DNA of 5,062 bases, from the NCBI GenBank assembly GCA_017454585.1, contig JAFTCU010000008.1:1-5062 (forward strand), given 5' to 3'. The translations under genes and the position numbers were made by a program. Below are positions 1-4,546 of the stretch, piece by piece. Below the pieces are notes generated by a model. That model searched no databases and was not told the origin of the DNA. It saw only the letters and a program-made list of their open reading frames with translations. The stretch is from Thermoguttaceae bacterium. Its GTDB lineage: Bacteria > Planctomycetota > Planctomycetia > Pirellulales > Thermoguttaceae. The first letter of the stretch is position 1. Each line of letters opens with the position of its first letter.

Positions 1-678
1 AACGGCACGACGTTTGACACAGCCGGCCACAAGATCACGCTCAAAAACGGTCTGCAGGTCACCGGCTCCCTGAAAGTGCAGGGGACTGGTGAAGTGGAGG
101 TCCAGGGAGACGTCACCTACGCCGGCAGCACGACGATCGACGAAGGCGCAACGCTGACCTTCAAGACGGACTCGGCCTGTATCATCAACGCTCTGACCGG
201 CACGGGAACACTTGCCGCGGCCGGCTCGAGCGAACTGACTCTTCCCGCGGACACGGCCTTCGAAGGAACGCTCCTCCTGAAAGAGTCGGGCACGGTGAAG
301 GCGGCCGGAACCGTCAAAAATCTGGAGTTTGCCAACGGTGGGATCCTCCAGCTGACGGCTTCAGAAGACGAATCGGCGCTCTTCTCGATCACGGGCGACG
401 TGACGGCGGCGGGCGGCTCGATCGAGATCCTGAACTCAGCGGATGAGGACGTGATCCAGATCGCCAAACTGCTCAACCCGGACGAATTCGCGGATTTTGC
501 TGGCGTGAGCGTTTCCCGCAGCGGTGAGGGAATGGTCTTCGCGCTGGATGGAAACACGGTTTTGGCCGGAACGTACAACGCCTTGCCGGAACCCTCCGCG
601 TGGCTGCTCCTCGTGCTTGGCCTGATCGGTCTGACGGAACTGAAAAGATTTGGAAGGCGCTCTTGCGTTGAGAAATGA
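1..678 (+). CDS. C-terminal part of a PEP-CTERM, beta-strand-repeat surface protein (5' truncated by window)
   Basis: The frame is open from base 1 to the TGA at 676-678, giving 225 visible residues; the GTG at 76 is internal, since the frame continues upstream of it. Most of the fragment is Gly/Thr/Ala/Val-rich short beta strands such as GTGEVEVQGDVTYAGST, GTGTLAAAGSSELTL and GTVKAAGTVKNLEF. This resembles autotransporter-associated beta-strand repeats, which build an extracellular beta-helix. The C-terminus is a PEP-CTERM sorting signal: PEP at visible residues 196-198, a hydrophobic segment about 201-214 (WLLLVLGLIGL), then the basic run KRFGRR at 215-220. The family is exported by Sec, then recognised and cleaved by exosortase. 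The tail after the basic run, SCVEK, is slightly longer than usual. Base composition is more G+C-rich than the rest, fitting a chromosomal gene outside the element. The specific function is unknown. Confidence 0.85.
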   Translation, partial: NGTTFDTAGHKITLKNGLQVTGSLKVQGTGEVEVQGDVTYAGSTTIDEGATLTFKTDSACIINALTGTGTLAAAGSSELTLPADTAFEGTLLLKESGTVKAAGTVKNLEFANGGILQLTASEDESALFSITGDVTAAGGSIEILNSADEDVIQIAKLLNPDEFADFAGVSVSRSGEGMVFALDGNTVLAGTYNALPEPSAWLLLVLGLIGLTELKRFGRRSCVEK

Positions 679-741
679 GGTTGGGATTTGGGCAAAGAGA
701 CAAAAAAACGGAAAATTTCAGAAAAAGCCCAGTCCCCCCTA
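679..741. other. Intergenic spacer between surface-protein gene and tRNA promoter
   Basis: No ORF is supported here. A weak long-range fold is possible (GGGA 683-686 with TCCC 733-736, and GGGC 690-693 with GCCC 727-730). Its loop is over 30 nt and no T-run follows, so I do not call it a terminator for the upstream gene. Confidence 0.5.
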
Positions 742-769
742 TTGACGAAATTAAAAAATTTGCTATACT
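742..769 (+). promoter_or_regulatory. Sigma70-type promoter of the tRNA gene
   Basis: A -35 box TTGACG (742-747) and a -10 box TATACT (764-769) are separated by 16 bp. Predicted initiation near 776 leaves a leader of about 10 nt before the tRNA at 787. Both boxes are close to the bacterial consensus TTGACA/TATAAT. Position and strand fit the tRNA. Confidence 0.8.
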
Positions 770-786
770 ACACACATCAATTTGAG

Positions 787-859
787 GCCCTCTTCGTCTA
801 GTGGCCCAGGACATAGGATTCTCAGTCCTAGTACAGGGGTTCGACTCCCCTAGAGGGTA
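787..859 (+). tRNA. tRNA-Glu (anticodon CUC)
   Basis: The sequence folds as a full cloverleaf. The acceptor stem pairs 787-793 with 852-858 (seven pairs, the first being G-U). The D-arm begins TCGTCTAGTGG as in other bacterial tRNA-Glu. The anticodon stem pairs TAGGA (814-818 region) with TCCTA (826-830) around the loop TTCTCAG, giving anticodon CTC at 821-823, which reads GAG. The variable loop is 4 nt (831-834). The T stem AGGGG/CCCCT (835-839/847-851) encloses TTCGACT. The discriminator is A859 and CCA is not encoded. An integrase gene ends 47 bp downstream, so this tRNA is the likely integration site of the element to its right. Confidence 0.95.
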
Positions 860-861
860 AT
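836..861 (+). other. Probable attL of the integrated element, overlapping the tRNA 3' end (boundaries inferred)
   Basis: Tyrosine integrases of tRNA-targeting islands usually recombine within the tRNA's T arm or anticodon arm and restore its 3' part from the incoming DNA. Here an integrase gene on the minus strand directly abuts the tRNA 3' end and base composition drops beyond it. I infer that attL overlaps this segment. The second copy needed to define the core is outside the window, so the exact ends are a guess; the core may start as far upstream as the anticodon loop (about 819). Confidence 0.5.
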
Positions 862-865
862 ATAG

Positions 866-898
866 CCTCTTTGCAAGAAATTGCAGGGAGGTTTTTTT
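866..898 (+). terminator. Rho-independent terminator of the tRNA transcript
   Basis: An 11-bp stem (CCTCTTTGCAA 866-876 with TTGCAGGGAGG 881-891, including two G-U pairs) closes a GAAA tetraloop and is followed directly by seven T (892-898). On the minus strand no T-run follows the hairpin, so it serves the tRNA rather than the integrase. If attL lies in the tRNA, this terminator is either supplied by the element or included in the repeated att segment. Confidence 0.85.
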
Positions 899-905
899 AT
901 TGCTC

Positions 906-2300
906 TTATAGTTCGTTTAGTGCCGTGTTTTCAAGAGTATAATCGATTTCTTCTTTGATTCTCTGCAAGTCAAGAGCAGTAAACGCGCCGCCTTGCAAGC
1001 CCCTTTTTAAGACCCCAAGTAGCCCCTGTTTAAGCCCCCGCAAAAAATCATCAAAAGACCGGTATTCTGCGAGTGTTTCGCCGCTTTCCTGCGTGGAATC
1101 AGCCCCCAAAGTAGCCCCCGCGGAGCCTGAATCGAACCAAAGAGGGCTTTTCGCCATTCTTTCTCCCGCGTTTCTTTCCCTATGCTCCGTGTACTTTTGA
1201 TAGTATTCAAGCCCTGTCTGAACGGAGTGCCTGCATAATTGGGAATAGGTTTTTGGGTCAAGTCCTAAATCCATTACATCGATACAGAAGGAATCGCGGA
1301 GAGAATACCACGGATTTCTCCAAACCTCTTTTCCCGCTTTCTCTATGCTCTTTTTGGTCATCGTCCAAACACTTGTTTCTTCTGTTACGTCTGGAAAAAC
1401 CTTTTGGGAATCGATCTCTTGTAAAATCGCCTCCCCTTGCCATTCCCTCAAGAGGTTTTCCAGTACCGGAGCCATCGGAATAGTACCGGAGGCCGTTTTC
1501 CCCTTCAAGGTAATTTTCCCCTGCTTGCCATCGTCCGAAAAAATCACATCGTCCCACGTCAACCGGCACAAATCGCAAGCCCCACGGCAGCCAGCGAAAC
1601 GACCAAGGGCAAGGATCACTTTCCATTTCAAAGGAGTGGTTTCCGCCTGGATCACTTCGAGCACGATTTCCACCGGAACGTATGTTTTGTTATCGGAATC
1701 ACCGTCTTTTTCAATGCGGATCACGGCAAACGGATTAAACTGAATAACGCCTAATTTGAGAGCGTACAGGAAAACAGATTTCACGTTTTTCAGTTCGCGG
1801 TTTGCGGTTGTAAAGTCATAAGGCCGGGCCGGTTTCATTCTGGTATTTAACGGGGCCGTTCTAAACCATTCCTCAAAACTGTAAGCGTCATCGGTGGTAA
1901 TATCGGCCACGGGTTTATCGGGGCCGAAATATTCCATCACCCTTTTTGCGGTATTGTCATAGTGTTTCTGCGTCCGTTCCGCTTTCTTTTCGGCGCGTTT
2001 AACGTAATGTCTGCAAATATCCGCCACGGTCACGGGCCGGGCTTTCTGTTCGAGCAAACCAAGGGAAACGAGTTTTTCGTAAACCTTCGAGTTTCCGCTT
2101 TCCAGCTTCTTGACCCAATCAGCAAGGCCGGATTCCGTCAAGTTCATTTCGTTCCGTTTGGAATCTACAAGCCGTTGAATTTTATCAGCGAGCCGTTTTG
2201 CCTCCCGATCATCTTTCAGGCCGGTATAAATCTTTTCCTGCTTCCCGTCAATGAAAACGCGCACAAAGTACGCTCCGTTTTTCATTGAAATCGACGCCAT
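906..2300 (-). CDS. Tyrosine recombinase / integrase of the element
   Basis: This 464-residue protein should catalyse site-specific integration and excision at the adjacent tRNA-Glu. Residues 1-45 (MASISMKNGAYFVRVFIDGK onward) resemble an arm-binding domain, about 90-195 is the core-binding domain, and 205-370 is the catalytic domain. Candidate catalytic residues are R239 (GCRGACDL), K266 or K268 (TLKGKTAS), R335 (YSLR), H358 (CRHS) and nucleophile Y367 (YYQKYTEH). The His of the usual HxxR is Y332, a departure I recall from planctomycete integrases too. After Y367 there is a tail of nearly 100 residues, longer than the usual short end, with a duplicated motif GLKQGLL/GVLKRGLQ (422-436). The ATG at 2298-2300 is chosen because AAAGGAGG (2308-2315) sits 7 nt upstream. 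The TAA is at 906-908, facing the tRNA. Identification as an integrase is firm; the exact subfamily is inference. Confidence 0.93.
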   Translation of the reverse strand: MASISMKNGAYFVRVFIDGKQEKIYTGLKDDREAKRLADKIQRLVDSKRNEMNLTESGLADWVKKLESGNSKVYEKLVSLGLLEQKARPVTVADICRHYVKRAEKKAERTQKHYDNTAKRVMEYFGPDKPVADITTDDAYSFEEWFRTAPLNTRMKPARPYDFTTANRELKNVKSVFLYALKLGVIQFNPFAVIRIEKDGDSDNKTYVPVEIVLEVIQAETTPLKWKVILALGRFAGCRGACDLCRLTWDDVIFSDDGKQGKITLKGKTASGTIPMAPVLENLLREWQGEAILQEIDSQKVFPDVTEETSVWTMTKKSIEKAGKEVWRNPWYSLRDSFCIDVMDLGLDPKTYSQLCRHSVQTGLEYYQKYTEHRERNAGERMAKSPLWFDSGSAGATLGADSTQESGETLAEYRSFDDFLRGLKQGLLGVLKRGLQGGAFTALDLQRIKEEIDYTLENTALNEL

Positions 2301-2307
2301 TTTAAGG

Positions 2308-2315
2308 CCTCCTTT
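2308..2315 (-). promoter_or_regulatory. Strong Shine-Dalgarno of the integrase
   Basis: The minus strand reads AAAGGAGG, then CCTTAAA, then ATG. The 7-nt spacing is ideal and fixes the start at 2300. The GGAGG could also pair with a CCTCC at 2337-2341 on the same transcript (see the leader hairpin). Confidence 0.85.
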
Positions 2316-2336
2316 CTAAAAAGTTTCGGAACCATC

Positions 2337-2356
2337 GGAGGGAAACGCCTCCCTCC
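2337..2356 (-). repeat. Perfect inverted repeat in the integrase leader
   Basis: The arms GGAGGGA (2337-2343) and TCCCTCC (2350-2356) enclose a 6-nt loop. In the minus-strand transcript the downstream arm contains CCTCC, which could alternatively pair with the integrase GGAGG 24 nt further on. A mutually exclusive pairing that hides or frees the ribosome site is therefore possible. The repeat is seen directly; a regulatory role is inference. Confidence 0.5.
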
Positions 2357-2366
2357 ACCTGTAAAT

Positions 2367-2372
2367 ATTTTA
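2367..2372 (-). promoter_or_regulatory. Possible -10 box for the integrase
   Basis: On the minus strand TAAAAT (2372-2367) lies in an A/T-rich stretch about 70 bp upstream of the integrase start. No good -35 box is visible 16-18 bp further upstream (best is TATTTT), so this is weak. Confidence 0.25.
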
Positions 2373-2402
2373 TCAGAAATAAATTAAAAAAATATTGGGA
2401 CC

Positions 2403-2450
2403 CCCTAGATTTTTCTAAATTTTTTGAAATTTTTTTAGAAATTTTTAGGG
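2403..2450. repeat. Large A/T-rich imperfect inverted repeat
   Basis: The arms at 2403-2419 (CCCTAGATTTTTCTAAA) and 2434-2450 (TTTAGAAATTTTTAGGG) match at 14 of 17 positions around a 14-nt T-rich loop. It lies between the repeat cluster and the integrase. It could be a cruciform or structural part of the origin, or stop leftward transcription from the replication genes: on the minus strand a T-run follows, but only after about 7 nt. Confidence 0.55.
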
Positions 2451-2499
2451 TTTTAACACCGCCTTAAAAAGCAGGGAGTACCCTTAACGATTAGCCCCG

Positions 2500-2530
2500 T
2501 ATATATATTATTAATATTATAATAAATATT
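2500..2530. other. Pure A/T tract, candidate DNA unwinding element
   Basis: All 31 bases are A or T, with a short inverted repeat TTATTA/TAATAA (2508-2513 and 2520-2525). It lies 12 bp from the first TCGTTACA repeat. Easily melted tracts beside iterons are standard parts of Rep-driven origins, so duplex opening is the likely role, by inference. Confidence 0.6.
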
Positions 2531-2542
2531 CAGAGCAGAGAA

Positions 2543-2632
2543 TCGTTACATCGTTACAACCTCTTATTTTACGGGGTGAAATCGTTTTCTTGACCGTTAC
2601 AAAATCGTTACACATCGTTACAGGTCGTTACA
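2543..2632 (+). repeat. Iteron cluster, consensus TCGTTACA (six copies)
   Basis: Copies are at 2543-2550, 2551-2558, 2594-2601 (CCGTTACA), 2605-2612, 2615-2622 and 2625-2632. A degenerate copy starts at 2582 (TCGTTT), and an inverted core TAACGA lies at 2485-2490 across the A/T tract. The last four start 11, 10 and 10 bp apart, placing them on one face of the helix, as expected for a cooperatively bound initiator. They lie just 3' of the helicase gene. Origin iterons are the best reading; an operator array is the alternative. Confidence 0.75.
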
Positions 2633-2762
2633 TATTCCCAAAATGGGAATAAATCTTTCTTTTGTTCCATCGGGGGAGCATTTCGCACCGGATCAGCTTC
2701 CCCGCCGCAAGCCCTGTATTTGGCCTTTTAAGCCTCCGTCCGTCTTTCTTGACCCATTTCAC
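2628..2762 (-). CDS. Possible 44-residue basic small protein (uncertain)
   Basis: A GTG at 2760-2762 opens 44 codons ending in TAA at 2628-2630. The product is rich in Lys/Arg: it begins VKWVKKDGRRLKRPNTGLAA, continues GKLIRCEMLPRWNKRK and ends YSHFGNM. There is no Shine-Dalgarno, but the start overlaps the stop of a preceding tiny frame as GTGA (2759-2762), a translational-coupling arrangement. The stop lies inside the last iteron, and the palindrome at 2634-2650 encodes its end, so sequence constraint there may be non-coding. A small DNA-binding protein is conceivable. I do not recognise a family, and it may be spurious or a remnant. Confidence 0.3.
   Translation of the reverse strand: MKWVKKDGRRLKRPNTGLAAGKLIRCEMLPRWNKRKIYSHFGNM
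2634..2650. repeat. 17-bp perfect palindrome beside the iterons
   Basis: ATTCCCA (2634-2640), AAA, TGGGAAT (2644-2650) is an exact inverted repeat with 7-bp arms, starting 1 bp after the last iteron. It could be a dimeric protein binding site. It lacks a T-run, so a terminator is unlikely. It falls inside the possible small ORF at 2628-2762. Confidence 0.55.
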
Positions 2763-2830
2763 CTATGAAACGTTTGCGAGCCTGCAAGCCCTTGTTTTGG
2801 GCGTTTGTGCCGGAGTTTCAAGATTAGCAA
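2759..2830 (-). CDS. Possible 23-residue tiny ORF with a motif shared with the next ORF (weak)
   Basis: From a TTG at 2828-2830 to TGA at 2759-2761, the frame encodes 23 residues including KLRHKRPKQGLAGS. This resembles RRLKRPNTGLAAGK in the following small ORF, which lies in another frame. The same frame is open further upstream into the helicase 3' end, but without an ATG or a ribosome site. The likeness suggests a local duplication with decay, or two small related proteins. Confidence that it is translated is low. Confidence 0.15.
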   Translation of the reverse strand: MLILKLRHKRPKQGLAGSQTFHR

Positions 2831-2852
2831 GCCAGAGAGGAACGGACGGATT

Positions 2853-4544
2853 TCAGGTTTCTTCCATTTCGTTCCTCAAGTCTCTTTCCGTCTTGCGCCC
2901 AATCCCTTCAAATCCTCTTTCTATCTTTCCATCATCGGAGCGGAACGGGTGGGAACGCCTGATATTGAAATATTTCGCCACGGCCTGAGAAAACGCCTTT
3001 TGGTTAAGTCTGAATAGTTTTGGAAATCCGTTTTGGTCATACCATTCAGAATACCACGAATAAAGGGTACTTGCCGGAATCCTCCCCCAGTCATCGAGTT
3101 TTAATTCCTCTTCAAAAAAGATCAGTTCCGGGTGGTTTTCCTTTTGCGCGTCATTTACAACCGCTTGCCCCGCCGCGGAATCGGAAAAATGTTTTGCGCC
3201 GGTCTGGATCAGCCTTCTATAGCCAGCCAAAGACCAATTCAAGATTCCCGATAATTCCTCAACTAATTCCTTTTTCAAGTCTTTGTTTTCGCTCTCTGTC
3301 TCCACAAACGTTTTCTGAAAATGGATTACACGGAGCCGCCTTTTAATTCCCGCGGAACGATCCATAAAGGCCGGAAACGGAGGATTCATAGCGAAAAAGG
3401 GAAGGGCCGTTAATTGCCGTGTTTCCGGGTCCACGCCTTTTTTTTCTACCGTCACGTATTCACCACAAACCGTTGCTTTCAAAATTTCCTCCACCTCTGG
3501 AATCAAAGTCCAATTTACACGGGAGTTTGTGTCAGGGTGAATATTTACGCGGTGGGTCGTTAAATCGTACTGCGAGAAACGCGCACCCATTCTTGCAAAC
3601 GAAACGCCGCAAAACGCGCCTGTATTGATTTCTTTCAGCAGGTCACAAACTACGCCTTTTCCGTTTCCGCCCTCTCCGTAAAGAATAGCAAACCCTTGAA
3701 AATCCCGGTCATAAGTCAGGGAAACGCCGAAAAATTCCTGCAAGACCGCCGCGGATTCCGGGTCGAGAGTTTCTTCCAAAAATTGATTCCATCGCGGGCA
3801 AACCGCCGCCGGGTCATAATCGCAAGGGACCCTCCCCAGAGTGAAAAGGTTTCGGGTGAATTTCCGCGTTTCGCCTGTTCGCGTATTGATCAGCTTGTTT
3901 TGGCAAGAAATCCAATCAGGGGCCGGAACCGCTTTCAGTTCATTGGAATCATCGGAGCGGGTCACGAAATAGGAGTGGACTCCCTGCACACAATCTATAC
4001 TCCACATCGCTTGTAACCATTCAACCACGTCCGCCGCTTTCTGTTTTGAGTAGTTTCCCGGAAAATGCTCTGTCATAAATAGAATCACAAACGTTTTTAC
4101 ATCGGATTCCCGCGCTTTCTTCCAGCCGGAGTTTTCGTCATACTGGAACCATAGCGAACCAGAGAAAAGAAAAACCAAATCGGAGGTTTCGTCCAGAATC
4201 CTTTGGCCGATTTCAACCGCGTTAATTTGGGCCGGAATCAGTTCACCGTTTCGCCTCCCACGTCCGCGGGGCCGGGTGGGTTTCGGACCATCGACGGAGG
4301 CCGGAGCAGACGGAGCAGAGCCGGAGCCGGAGGCCGTTTCGGGCGGAATCTGCACGCCTTCAGCAAGGCCGTTTTCCGCCGTTTTGCGGGGCCGTCCGCG
4401 TCTATTGACCGTTTGCACCTGCGAGCCGTCCGCACCCGTCACGGATTGATTTTCCAGCATTTCCGCGCCTGTGATCACATAAGGGAGCAGGGACGGAGAA
4501 ATAGATTCCATTACTTCTAAAAATTTATTATTCTTTTGCGTCAT
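2853..4544 (-). CDS. D5/P4-type replication protein with superfamily 3 helicase domain
   Basis: This 563-residue protein is probably the hexameric helicase that opens the element's origin and drives its replication. Residues 1-45 are of unknown fold. Residues 46-105 form a low-complexity basic linker with two AT-hook-like motifs, RRGRPRK (48-54) and RPRGRGRR (91-98). About 115-270 resembles the D5 N-terminal region. The ATPase follows: Walker A GEGGNGKG (290-297, K296), a Walker B-like segment RVNIHPDT (332-339, D338), sensor AMNPPFP (385-391, N387), and the arginine finger region IKRRLR (400-405, R402/R403). About 475-550 resembles the winged-helix C-terminal domain of P4-family primases. 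No primase active site is present; TOPRIM is on the upstream gene, whose stop is 2 bp away. AAGGA (4554-4558) precedes the ATG by 9 nt. The iteron origin lies just downstream. Confidence 0.88.
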   Translation of the reverse strand: MTQKNNKFLEVMESISPSLLPYVITGAEMLENQSVTGADGSQVQTVNRRGRPRKTAENGLAEGVQIPPETASGSGSAPSAPASVDGPKPTRPRGRGRRNGELIPAQINAVEIGQRILDETSDLVFLFSGSLWFQYDENSGWKKARESDVKTFVILFMTEHFPGNYSKQKAADVVEWLQAMWSIDCVQGVHSYFVTRSDDSNELKAVPAPDWISCQNKLINTRTGETRKFTRNLFTLGRVPCDYDPAAVCPRWNQFLEETLDPESAAVLQEFFGVSLTYDRDFQGFAILYGEGGNGKGVVCDLLKEINTGAFCGVSFARMGARFSQYDLTTHRVNIHPDTNSRVNWTLIPEVEEILKATVCGEYVTVEKKGVDPETRQLTALPFFAMNPPFPAFMDRSAGIKRRLRVIHFQKTFVETESENKDLKKELVEELSGILNWSLAGYRRLIQTGAKHFSDSAAGQAVVNDAQKENHPELIFFEEELKLDDWGRIPASTLYSWYSEWYDQNGFPKLFRLNQKAFSQAVAKYFNIRRSHPFRSDDGKIERGFEGIGRKTERDLRNEMEET

Positions 4545-4546
4545 TT

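Larger units (their letters stand above)
2301..2627. other. Non-coding region between integrase and replication genes
   Basis: No gene is supported here. The stretch holds the integrase leader with its hairpin (to 2356), a possible promoter (about 2367-2372), a large A/T-rich imperfect palindrome (2403-2450), one inverted copy of the repeat core (TAACGA 2485-2490), a 31-bp pure A/T tract (2500-2530) and the first five TCGTTACA repeats. The combination looks like an origin plus integrase control region. Confidence 0.7.
2485..2650. other. Putative replication origin of the element
   Basis: This segment combines an inverted repeat core (2485-2490), a 31-bp A/T tract (2500-2530), six phased iterons (2543-2632) and a terminal 17-bp palindrome (2634-2650). 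It lies immediately downstream of an SF3 helicase gene. In SaPIs and P4, a Rep/alpha protein of the same helicase class binds iterons beside an A/T-rich region near its own gene and opens it. Identification as ori rests on architecture alone; the repeat sequence itself is not one I recognise. Confidence 0.6.

Noticed and set aside
117..695. Long minus-strand reading frame opposite the surface-protein gene
   Set aside because: It is a shadow of the high-G+C coding strand: the plus frame has clear repeat strands and a PEP-CTERM end, while the minus frame has no recognisable motif.
683..736. GGGA/GGGC pairing with GCCC/TCCC downstream of the surface-protein gene, as a terminator
   Set aside because: The loop is over 30 nt, the stem is broken by an internal loop, and no T-run follows.
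1253..1754. Several plus-strand frames inside the integrase gene
   Set aside because: They lie opposite conserved catalytic segments of the integrase, lack ribosome sites and show no protein-like motifs.
2400..2410. CCCCTAGA shared with the tRNA 3' end (848-854 region) as a second att core
   Set aside because: Only 8 bp match, and it lies inside the A/T-rich palindrome between the integrase and its own origin, where no element end would be expected.
2549..2566. Minus-strand AAGAGG followed by ATG TAA (a start-stop minigene within the iterons)
   Set aside because: The ATG arises from the junction of two adjacent repeats and no codons follow; chance is the simpler explanation.
2543..2632. The repeats as a CRISPR array
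   Set aside because: Units are 8 bp with 0-3 bp gaps in the dense part; there are no 25-40 bp repeats or spacers of uniform length.
2763..2860. Read-through or frameshift extension of the helicase past its TGA into the small ORFs
   Set aside because: The in-frame continuation meets a TAG at 2763-2765, no slippery heptamer or stimulating structure is visible, and the winged-helix domain is already complete before the stop.
2662..2988. Plus-strand 108-codon frame spanning the helicase 3' end and the gap beyond it
   Set aside because: It has no Shine-Dalgarno and overlaps the conserved winged-helix region of the helicase; it looks like an antisense shadow.
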